The notes beneath the pieces were generated by a model. That model was not told where the DNA came from, searched no databases, and was given only the letters and a program-made list of their open reading frames with translations. A DNA stretch of 64,000 bases from Batillaria attramentaria (taxonomy: Eukaryota; Mollusca; Gastropoda; Batillariidae), in NCBI GenBank assembly GCA_018292915.2, contig JACVVK020000209.1, positions 355,001 to 419,000 on the forward strand, read 5' to 3'. Shown here in pieces: positions 44,805-56,250 of the stretch. Within the stretch, counting starts at the first letter, position 1. Each line of letters opens with the position of its first letter. The translations under genes were made by a program, and so were the position numbers.

Positions 44805-45027
44805 CCATACAGACGGCACTCAGTGAGGAGAAGAAGCGCGTTCGGAACAGCATACATGCCAGCATCGATGACGCAGGTTTTCTTACGTCATTGTCAGAGT
44901 TACACTTGCATAATCGTCTCTGCGGGAGATCGGCAGTGACGTGCGTTTGTACCACAGATGCTTGCCTATGAACGTGGAAATTTTAGCCCGTCCTATTATG
45001 TTGTTTCCATTACTATGGAAACAACAT
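42254..45027 (+). repeat. Repeat X, unit 3, with an inserted TIR element
   Basis: Begins directly after the palindrome of unit 2. Collinear with unit 1 except for the 764-bp TIR element at 42713-43476 and about 320 extra bases near 43545-43865. The palindrome is intact at 44998-45027. Confidence 0.75.
42713..43476. mobile_element. 764-bp TIR element with ATTAT flanks
   Basis: GCAAAGACCTTGGAATCAGA at the left matches the reverse complement of the right end (GCAAAGATCTTGGAAACATA) over about 24 bases with three mismatches. ATTAT flanks both sides (42708-42712, 43477-43481). The corresponding site in X unit 1 is uninterrupted. No transposase frame is seen. Confidence 0.7.
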
Positions 45028-45245
45028 AAAAAGGAGCTAAAAGGAGTCACCACCACACTGACCCAGCTGACCCAGAATGGGGGGGGGGGGGGATGCAAAG
45101 AAGGAGAGGAAAACTCCTGTCAAACCTCAGCAAGACCCACAAGAAGCAAGAAGGGTCTCTGATGCACTGTCAACACCTACTCCAATACTACTGGCTCCAT
45201 GATGTTGCCAGGAGAGTAGGGTGACTGGAGGAGACTACCCTGAGG
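45028..45245 (+). mobile_element. LINE fragment between X units 3 and 4
   Basis: Short collinear scraps of the 34-39 kb LINE: ggagtcacc, tcaaacctcagcaagaccca, ctgatgcactgtc, ggctccatgatgttgccagg. A G-run lies at 45080-45092. Confidence 0.6.
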
Positions 45246-45352
45246 AAACAAGATGGCCACCAGCCCAATATGTTGTTTCCATTTAATCACCTGCTGTCGT
45301 CACGGTCGTTCTTTTGTGAATGCCATGTATCCGGGAGAGAGAGAGAGAGAGA

Positions 45353-45404
<52 letters not shown>

Positions 45405-45941
45405 CTCTCTCTCTTAATACCGGCTCAATATGTTTAACAGACAAGTTTTCTCACTATGTGTTATGTCTGCTGCGCGCGCGCACACACAGACACACCCCTA
45501 TGTGGCGTTCTCACCACTCTATTCTGCTATTGAGTGAGAGTCGGTGGCAAAAAACAAAGCCCACACAGACTCGCGCGAGCCCACTGCAACAATGAAACTC
45601 CCGCTTTCTCCGTCTACAAATAGAGAACTTCGGAAAAGTGGCGACGCATCCCCAAGAAATGCCAGCATCGCGTCAATCAAACATGACGTCGGCAAAATGC
45701 TGCTGATATTTTGCGCCAGTGCGCGTGTCCGTATTCATGCTGTCTACTTCCTAAACATTGAGGCATTTAAATAAATATTACACCTGTAAACGCGAGACAA
45801 CCAACTTGTCTCAAAAGGGCGATAACTCCCAAATCACTTCAGCAATCACCAAACGCTCGGTTGCTCTAACCTAAAATTTTGATATATTCGGATACCCCAA
45901 ATTTGAAGCCATTCGGTTGAAGAAACAGGCCTGGACACAAA

Positions 45942-46035
<94 letters not shown>

Positions 46036-46249
46036 CACTTACTGAGGAGGAGAAGTGCGTTCGGCGCACCATACACGTCAGCATCGATGACGCACGTTTT
46101 CCTTACGTCATTGTCAGAGTTACACTTGCAAAATAGTCGTTGCGGGAGATCAGCAGTGACGTGCGTTTGTAAAACAGAGGCGTGCCCATGAACGTGGAAA
46201 ATTTAGCCCGTCCTATGATGATGTTCCCATTACTATGGAAACAACATAA
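45246..46249 (+). repeat. Repeat X, unit 4, shortened
   Basis: Starts aaacaagatggccaccagcc and ends in a decayed palindrome. It contains only one of the two internal sub-repeats, plus (GA)n-(CA)n at 45335-45401 and (CT)n-(CA)n at 45941-46030. Confidence 0.75.
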
Positions 46250-46261
46250 AAAAAAAAAAAA

Positions 46262-46590
46262 AAAACACTACGGAGACCTGACAGCCCTGCAGAGGACTAT
46301 AACATACATGCAATATTCCAGTAAACTTCACCGCACACCAAGTGGGAGAGACAGCAGGGTTTTCGGTGCAGTTGTGAGCAAGGAAGACCAGTCATATGAT
46401 AAGCCACCCTCAGGTCTCTCACACTTGACTGGAACTACAACACGCCAGTCTGGACACATGCCTACACTGATGGGTGCTTTCATGCAGCAATCGAGAACGG
46501 AGGAAACCGAATTCTCATCTACCATCCAGATGGTCGCACCACATCAAACTCCCTGCATGCTGTGTGGCTGTCGGCTATGCTCACCCGATG
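46262..46590 (+). mobile_element. LINE RNase H fragment after X unit 4
   Basis: Repeats ctacaacacgccagtctgga, encodes the WTHAYTDG segment, and ends at ctgcatgctgtgtggctgtc. Compared with 37720-38030 it lacks the AT-rich 200-base block before atttccctggag. Confidence 0.7.
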
Positions 46591-46603
46591 TCTCTGGCGT
46601 AGC

Positions 46604-46770
46604 TTGTTGGTTGGTTGGTTGGGGTTTAACGTCCCATCCACGAGAATGACTGAAGATGGCAACAATGGGCAGGTTAAGGGGTGAAGGAACAACTACTTAA
46701 GTGAACAGTCCAACTGAACCCTACTCAATCCGGTCAGACTGCCAGGTCGGCCACATTCAATGTATCCTCG
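46604..46770 (-). mobile_element. SINE-like 3' region
   Basis: (GGTT)n, gggtttaacgtcccatccac and a ~150-base body resemble other molluscan tRNA-SINE tails read backwards. The family is not assigned. Confidence 0.35.
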
Positions 46771-46775
46771 ACAGG

Positions 46776-46960
46776 GAGCCAGGACAGCCGATCGGTAGCG
46801 CGTTGGACTTCTCATGATCGGGTTGTGAGTTTGATTCCTCACTGGAGCCAAAAAAATATGCTGGCCTTTTCCTCGTTTCCCCGTTTCCCCCCGTTTTTGA
46901 TATCACCCGTATGCGGTGGAGAAAGACCTTAAACCCTCAAACTTCCACCCGACCTATCCT
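46776..46960 (+). mobile_element. SINE family A, diverged
   Basis: gccgatcggtagcgcgttgg, tgagtttgattcc, tgctggccttttcctcgttt and ttttgatatcacccgtatg are recognisable. Confidence 0.75.
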
Positions 46961-47603
46961 TGGCTGTGATGGAGAAGTTACTCAAACAGATCCAGTTCAC
47001 ACAACCAGAGGAAACGGGCAACGGTTTGAAATAAAGCATACATTGTATGTAGCTCTCCCCGCCCATTAGTCGCGTAGCTTTTTACCCGGACACTAAATAC
47101 CCCAGTCGAAACGCTTCACCGAGCACGATCCTTTTATCGCTTCGATGCACAACCTTACCCCGGCCTGCGAGCCAAGAGCGGAAAAGAACAGACGACACCC
47201 ATACTACAAGGGGAGAAGGGTACGTGTAATCATAATCTAGTCACGCTGAGCGCGGTATTTCGGCAGCAATGCAAGGTCAACCGATCATTAAAAAAAAAAC
47301 AAAAAAACGCAATAGCAAAGGGGGCCAAGTTCACCTCAGAAAGAGGTGAATCTAGCGAGCAGGAAGTTGTCCTACTTTGGGGCTGACAACAGTGTGCTGG
47401 CGATGACACGCTTGTTGACTTCGGCTTCATATTCTGTTCGGCGGACAACGTTATTGCAGACAGAAACATTGCGGGTGGGTGCGTGTTTGCAAGGACTGTT
47501 CTTGAGAGAATGGACTCGCGCCACATGAAGGGAGGACCTTGAGTGTTAGAGAAGTGGGATTAATTACCGCATTTTGTCTTGATTGTTCTCTGAGGTCTCA
47601 CTC

Positions 47604-47623
47604 ATGGCAGCGACATTCTTGTG
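47604..47623 (+). CDS. Receptor exon 1 (start codon)
   Basis: ATGGCAGCGACATTCTTGTG|gtaagc. Phase 2 joins exon 2 to complete a tryptophan codon and a hydrophobic signal peptide. Chosen because it gives both frame and signal peptide. Confidence 0.75.
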
Positions 47624-47740
47624 GTAAGCGATTGTGTTTGCAGTTGTTTTTTTTTTTTGTTTTTTTTTTTTTTTGGGGGGGGGGGGTGTTTTTTGAACTG
47701 CGACTGCCAAGTGTTCTCTATCTCTCGCTCCCTCTATCTA

Positions 47741-47810
<70 letters not shown>

Positions 47811-48156
47811 TCTCTCTCTCTCTCTCTCTCTCTCTTTGTCTGTGTCTGTCTGTCTGTCTGTCTGTCTGTCTCAGTCTCTCTCTCTCTCTCTCTCTCTGTT
47901 ATTGTGCTTTTCAATGGGACGTTGACCTGTCAAATAAATAATTCTGAGTTCTGAGTTCTCTGTGTTATTGTCGTCTTTGTTGTCGTCGAATTAGTAGTAG
48001 TAGTAGTAGTAGTTGTATTTGTTGGTGGTGGTGGAGGTGTTGTAGCGTTGTCTCATATCCTCTTTCCACTTTATGCATGTAAATTATCGAAGAAATCATG
48101 TATGTAAAACAGCGATGCCACCGACTATGCAAAAAGCATTCACCGTGTAAATAAAG

Positions 48157-48189
<33 letters not shown>

Positions 48190-48200
48190 GCCACACCACA

Positions 48201-48261
<61 letters not shown>

Positions 48262-48544
48262 TACCGAAATCAGTTATCATTCTAGCCATATATGCAGTGA
48301 AGACCCCATTAAATGATACATAAAGAACATCGCGTTCGGTTTGAGCCGGCGTCCGCGATAGCCTCGCAGTATCTTAATTATGGTTCAGACAATGTCTCGT
48401 TTAGTGATACGCACATTTAACAGTTTTTCCTCGTCTTAACTTGTCAAAACAACTACATGTATATCGCTTCAATTTTTGGTGCCGAAATATGAAAGAAAAC
48501 AATCGAGCAATGTTGTCAAAGGGACCTTGAACACAACACGTGTG

Positions 48545-48635
<91 letters not shown>

Positions 48636-51600
48636 GCTTGTGCTGGCGGTGCTGCTACAGCCCCTACTCATCGTACAGGCGCAACAACCCCACTCGTTTG
48701 TGCGTAAAGAAGGTGACGTCATGTTAGCGGCCATGTTTGACGTCAACAACGCTAAGAATGGCTCATGCGGAGACTATGACGTGCGAGAAGTGCAGAGCGT
48801 ATTCGCTGTTGAGTGGTTTATCGACAAGCTGAACCAGATCAACTACATCCCAGGCTATCATATAGGTGAGCAATCTACGTCCAATTTCCTGATTCTGTGT
48901 AAAATTTCCAATTGATGTTATGCTCAAAGATGGTTCTGATGTGTTTTGTATGTGTTTTAGCATCACACCACTTAGGCACCTACACAGTGACAGCATCTCA
49001 ATATTAATGCTGGCAGTGAGCCAACAAAAGGGCACAGAATGACGCCCCTGACGCACTGAGCGAGAGGTTTGTCTGCAAGACCAACCACTCGGTCTCAGAA
49101 TTTGATTGTTCGACCGCTCGCACAAACTTTAAACATCATTGTATCGCATTAAGATTTCTACACATCTCTAAGATAGAGTATTTTGAGCATACAGGCGCAC
49201 ACACATGCGAAACTATTCCAAAACAACAACAACAACAATAAAAAAAAACCCAACAACTACACCAACTTCTCCAGAGTTTTCAGTCATGCCCCCCCCCTCT
49301 CTCTCTCTCTCCACCCCTCTCCCCTTCCCTTTCCCATTTTCTGGCATTCTGAGGGCCGCTGCCAGGATCGGCACTTGCAGGGCTGGAAACGTTGGAAACC
49401 CTAATTAAATCGCTGGCGGCCAGCTGGCATATCCCCCCTTGCCAGTGCCGGCGCGGCAATAGAAAGTCGTCCTATTTTTCCTGGCAGCCAGCTATCCGAA
49501 GGCAGCCCGTATAGCCAATTGGCCAATCGCTGTCAAAACCTTGCAACGCCGTAGGCTGCGTGTGCGGCAAAACCGCTGCCCGCCAGCAAGCAGCCGAGTA
49601 CGGCAACATGCTGACTGGCTGTCGTGTAGCGTACGCTTAAGTGTAGTGATTACGACCCTCCCTTTATGATTAAGAGTTCGTTTGTTCCGTTATATTATAT
49701 ACAGGCCTGGAGACATGGCGTACGTGTCACAGCCACACCCCGCACAATGGAGGCTGCTGTTCAGCTGAAGGAACACTACATCACGGGTTCCAACTCTTCT
49801 CAACAGGCGCCTCTTGTTGGTATGTATATCCCAAACCTGGATGACTGTTTCTTATTGTTTGTTTGCTTTTTTTTGTATTTCTTTATCATCCCTTTCGGGA
49901 AATTCGGGCTGCTTTTCCCGGGGGAAGCGCGTCGCCGCGGTGCAGCGCCATCCTATATCTATCCTGTATTTTTTTTTACAGTTTTGCAAGTTTGTTGTTG
50001 TTGATTGTCATACTGGTGATGCATGGTAGTGGTAGGGTTTTTTTTTTGTTTTTTTTTTTTGCTGTTGCTTCAGTTTTCTGTTTGTTGTTTCTTACTCGTT
50101 TATGTGTGTGTTTTGTTTGTGGCTAAAACCGTTGGTGAAAGGCCTATAAAAACCATTCCGTTTAAATAAACAACAACATTAACACCAACAACTACAGCAA
50201 CACCAAATATAATATAATATAATATAATATAATATAATATAATATAATATAATATAATATAATATGCAAGTAGGTAAATAATATGGCACATTTGTTCCTA
50301 TTTTTACGTAGGACTGGTTGGCCCATCAAGGACATCAGAGGTCATCCCTGTTTCTCAGTTCTTCAGCTCTCTCCCTGCGTCCCAACAGCTGCCTCAGATC
50401 TCGGGATCAGCCACTGGCGTTGCCCTGGGCAACAAGACTCAGTACCCGAACTTCCTCAGAGTTATCCCACCGGACGATGTTCAGATTAAGGTAAAACACT
50501 TTCGTCTGGAATTCTCTTCCACTCTGCCTCCGCAATGCTCCTACTCTACTCTCCTTTAAATCTCATTTGAAAACTCACCTGTTCCATGTAGCCTATGATG
50601 AACTGTCTGCATCCCAGAGCGGGAGTTGTAGTGTCCCCGCTGCCATAGCCAGTGTGGGTGCAATCCGGCATGGCACTGTGTGTGTGTGCGTGTGTGTGTG
50701 TTTGTGTGTGTGTGTGTCCTTCGCCATATGTGTGTATTTGTACAGCGCTCTGAGCCAGCGTCTGCTGGGATACTGCGCTTTATAAAAGCAATTTATTATT
50801 ATTATTATTATTAAAGCCTCTATGTTCGTAATGCCTGCTGAGATGAAAAACTGTTGCTTTTGAATCTCTAAGGTTATTTATGTCTGGCATCCCTGAGACA
50901 GGGAAAAGTGTTCCAGAAAATGTTCGCATCTTTGCCCGCTCCAAAGGTACCACGGGCAAAATTCTTCACTAACTACAACACGACCTGAGAGGCAGCTATT
51001 GGCGGAGTTGTCCACGTTCAGTGAACTTATCTGACAAAACGGAAGAGAAAAATCCCGGAATAAGGATTAATAAAACATACAAGTCAAAGATTCTAGGAGA
51101 AAAGCAGTATTGCGAAATCCACTACTGTTTTGGGGGCTGAACCTACACTACATACATTGAGATACTGAAAGCATCGAAAAAACGGAGCAGTTAAGTCAAA
51201 TCAAACTCTTTGATACCAGCGAAAAGCGGTAACTACGCAGAAAACAGCTTAAGAGTAGATTCCCGACACAACTTGAAGCGACACGGAAGCCCGATCGGGA
51301 AGGAGTGGATACCAAAGGCAAACTAGTTACACTATCAAGTGGTACAGAAGCGCAGGTACTGAGGTAGGCATATATATATATAAGCGAGCTTCCATTAGAA
51401 AGGGTAAACGAAAAATGGGTTAGAACTGAAATACGTATAGCATCCAGGTGGGGTAAAAGGGGAGGTGGCGGGATCAAGTTTGTAAAAACTGAGGAAATCC
51501 GCTGCTGCCGAGCGGACTGAAGTCTGTCTTCTAAGAGCGACGTTGGCGCAATGAGCTGGACACAACAGACAAGGGGAGGAAGCATCCAGCATGCGAAAAT

Positions 51601-52316
51601 AGGTCATTTTATGCAATAGCGTGGCTTTGGCGCCGGCCGCCCACGGAGAGGAAAGCCATGCCAGCCATAAATAGCCTTGCGCTTGTGAACGCGCGCAACT
51701 TTTATGTCAGATAGAAGGATGCGTCCTTTGACCATCGCAACCGTTTTCGTGACTTTCATGGCTTCTAATATTAGAGAAATAGGACTGTCTTTGAGCCTAC
51801 GTTCCGTTCCTGAACAGACTGGGACACGACAAAATTAATCTTCTGGAAAATAGCCGCCAATCCGCGCCGTCTAGCTGGTCTTCAGTCCGCAATTAAATAT
51901 TGTCGTCTGCTCAGGACGCAGCCGTGCGCTTTCATGTTACGTAGAACAACACACACGCCAACCCGAGTCAAAGCAATGGTTTCAGATGCTATACTGTGTG
52001 CCAGGTGATGTATTCTGATGTACAGATTAAACTTGACGCATTAAGTTTGTTGGGAAGTTTTCCTCAGTGTGACGTGTTACTGAAAGGCTTCTTCTGATTG
52101 GATGAAATCAGCACGGGGAGTATCACTGAAAGCCCCTGTTAGCGACACTGTATAGATTGTCACTTTCTGCTCGGATAATTTTGTGAAAAGTGCCTGCGTA
52201 CTTTTATGATAATTACGTACCCTAGAATATCCTCCTGGAAAATACACGGCATAGGATCATGTTCATAAGGCACAAAAACGGACAAGGACATTGAAAGTCC
52301 CGTATTAATTACTTAC

Positions 52317-52365
<49 letters not shown>

Positions 52366-52525
52366 CACGCATGCACGCGCGCTCCTAAGCACGCACGCCC
52401 ATAAGCACGCACGGCACGCGAGCAAACACGCACGCCCCTAAGCACGCACGCCCATAAGCACGCACACGAGCAAGAACGCACGCACACACACACATGCACA
52501 CACTCACGCCCATAAGCACGTACGC

Positions 52526-52590
<65 letters not shown>

Positions 52591-52704
52591 TTATGATAAT
52601 TACCTACCCTAAAATATCCTGCTGGAAAATACACGAAATAGGGTCATGTTCATAAGGCACAAAAAACGGACAAGGACATTGAAAGTCTCATATTACTTAC
52701 TTAC

Positions 52705-52769
<65 letters not shown>

Positions 52770-55736
52770 TGCATGCATGCATGCACGCACGCCCCTAAGC
52801 ACGCACGCCCACACGCACGCGAGCAAGCACGTACGCGCGCGCGCGCGCGCGCACAGAGAGAGAGAGAGAGAGAGAAAGAGAGGTGGGGGGTCGGTGGAAG
52901 GTGGCGTTCGGAGGGCCGCTGAAAATAAAATCGCCGCAGTAACAACACTTTAATGCGTTAGAGCTTCGTAAGTGATCCTCTCCACACCCCCCCTCCCCTC
53001 CCCCTTCTAACAAACACGGGCGCGAACACGCATCTCCCCCGCCCCCTTGTTCCTCCCTCCCCCCAACCTCCGCCCCCTCTTCCCCCTAGCCCCCCACCCC
53101 ATTTTCATGGGCCTCCTGCAACAAAAGACCCTCGACAAGTCACTTGAAAACAGCCAGTCTAACATTACAGGCTATGTTGGAAAAAAACATTATTGCAGGC
53201 AGCACGCAAGCTTTGTTTACACATGTTTAGAAATCACCCAAGCGCACAGCTGGGGCCGTTTAGGGTTTTTCCCCCACTTCTTATACAACTAAATGTAGCA
53301 TCTTGGGCAAGAATAAAACCCCCCGAGCATTCACCGCTGAAAGCTGATCTGGAGTACGGTATACCGCCGTATCTAGGTTGCAGAAACTGAAGCAACGTGA
53401 CATATAATGTTTTGAAATAATGATGATAAGACACAGAACACCAGGGGCCTGTTGCATGGAGGGAGACTAAGACGTAAGTTCGAGACTAACTTGGCTAAGC
53501 TGAAACTAAACAACAACAACAACAACAACAACGAAACAAAAAACAACAAAACAAACAAACAAACAAGCAACAACAACAATAACAACAACAACAACAACAA
53601 CAAAACCCGGAGACTAACGCGTCTCTGTGACTGTTTTAGTGGCTAAACAGTAACACACACGGACGATAGCGCCGACGTAATCAGTCTGAAACTAAGGCTA
53701 GGTCTCAGATTAGTCTAATCTCTTTTCATGCATTAGTCCCTAAAGGTCTGTGTCAGTCTCGGTCATGGTAGGCCAGAGTGGGTCCAACAGAAAACAGGCA
53801 AGTGTGCTTGTTCTATGTACATAGCCTAGGGGTACCTTTTAAAAAAAAACAACCAGTAGTATTTCCCCTAACTGATTTCTTCAACACTAGAGACCGCAAA
53901 ATTATTAAATAACAAAAATGAAGCAAACAAACCGGCAACAACAAATGCATCATCACGAACAACAACTACAACAAGAACAACAACGACAACAACAACAAAA
54001 CCAACATACAAACCTACGGTCACACTGTCCAAATGCAAAATCGCAAATCATTCTCCCCCCCCCCCCCCCATCCCGAACACAACGGGCGTGAGCACGCATC
54101 CCCCCACCCCCAACCCCCTTTTTCCTCCTCCCCATTCTCCGCCGCCTCTTCCCCCTTGCCCCCACCCCCACTAACCCCCAATTTCAGCACCTTATGAAAC
54201 CGAAGAAAACACTCACGGTTGACAATGTTCCCTTCGTTCATTTGGGGAGCCGGGGTGGTCGAATGGTAGAGCGTTGGACTTCTAATGCTCGGGTCGTGAG
54301 TTCGATCCCGGCTGGGACCAAATATTTGTGCTGGCTTTTTCACCGTTGCCCCGTCTTTGATATCACCCTATGTGGTGGAAAAGGACGTTAAAATCCCCGA
54401 ACACCCACCCACCCACTCACCCCTTCGTTCATTTTAGCCGTGTACTGCAAAAATTGGCCGAAACATTTTTAACCCCTGTGGACGTTACCCGAACTTGGTA
54501 GAGAACTATTTCATAGTTCCTACTGACTTGTCTAATTTTTATGTTGTTTCCATAGTAATGGAAACAACATAAGTGTAACTCTGACAATGACGTAAGAAAA
54601 CTTGCGTCATCGATGCTGACGCGTATGATGTTCCGAACGCACTTCTCCTCCTCAGTGAGTGCCGTCTGTGCGGATGTGTGTGCGTGTGTGCGTGTGTGCG
54701 TGTGTGAATTGTGTCCGGGCCCGTTTCTTCGAAAATACTTAACCGAATGGCTTCAAATTTGGGGTATCCAAATTTATCAAAATGTTACATTAGACGATTC
54801 AAGCGTGTGATGATTGCTTAAGTGATTTGGGAGTTATCGCCCTTTTGAGACAAGTTGGTTGTCTTTCGTGTACAGGCGTAATATTTATTTAAATCACTCA
54901 ATTTTTTGGCAGTAGATAGCTTGAATACGGACTCTGAACAGAGTCACTACTAGAAAATGGTCGCTCTTATAGTTTTCATGTAAACCGAGCCTGAGTTGAC
55001 ATTGCATGTGAACCCAGTTCAGATGCCTATTTCTCCGAAAATACTGAACCGATCGATTTCAAATTTGGGGTTTCTAAATGAATCAAGATTGTTGAATAGA
55101 AGGCCTGATCCAGGTACGATTGCACACATGATTTGCGAGTTATCGCCCTTTTCAAAAAAAGTGGCTTTCTGGCGTTTAAAGGCGTAATATTTACCTAAAC
55201 CACTCCATTTTTGGGACATAGATAGCATGAATACGGACTCTCAACTGAGTGAATTTTGGAGGTTGTCGCTTTTGTACTTTTGGCGTAAACCGTACCTGAT
55301 GAAAGTGCTGGTGAACACACTTTAGATCTCAAAATCGCTCCTACTATACATAGATAATGAGCCTGGGGTGCCATAAAAAATATACAAAAAAATTAGAAAA
55401 ATTCACTGCAGCCGTTGTCGTCAGTTGACTCGAAAATTTGTACTCGAAGCACATTTCCTTTACACAAGCCACACGCCTCACAAACATCGCAGAAAAGGCA
55501 CACGCGCACTGACGCAAAACTGTATCAGCGTCAGTTTGCCGACGTCATGTTTGATTGACGTGGGGGTGTGTCGTCACTTTTCGGAAGTTCTCTATTTGTA
55601 GACGGGGAAAGCGGGAGTTTCATTGATGTAGTGAGCTTTGTTTTTCCCACTGACTCTCACTCAATAGCATAGTAGAGTGAGAGAACACCACATAGGTCTC
55701 AATGGAGCACATGCACAAACGCGGCTCGCGCAAGTC

Positions 55737-55769
<33 letters not shown>

Positions 55770-56208
55770 GCGCGCGTATGTCTGTGTGTGTCTGTGTGCG
55801 CGCGCGCGCAGCAGACATAACACATAGTGAAAAAACGTTCGCCGCGCAGACTTGTCTGTTAAACACATTGAGCCGGTATAAATTCGATCTTTACACTGCG
55901 CAGCAGCAACACTTCAATTTTCATGGGGCTGCTTTCATTGCAAGAATTGTATCCGAGTCAAAGTTATTACGTCAAATGTATTATGCGTCATCCCAATGAG
56001 GAAAACGTCATATATTTCAAAGAAAACAACTTGACGTCTCTCTTCCAAAACCAAGATTGGTCTGACAAGCCCGGTCAGTTGTTTCCATTGAGAGAGAGAG
56101 AGAGAGAGAGAGACTCAGACTCAGACTCAGACGTTTTATTGTTTAGACATATTGTCCATAACAATGGAGTGAGCGATAAACATCAAAACGCGCATTCGCG
56201 CGCGCGCA

Positions 56209-56250
<42 letters not shown>

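Noticed and set aside
38911..46249. Repeat X as an LTR retrotransposon or virus-derived element
   Set aside because: No long terminal direct repeats of LTR type, primer-binding site, protease, integrase or other viral frame could be found.
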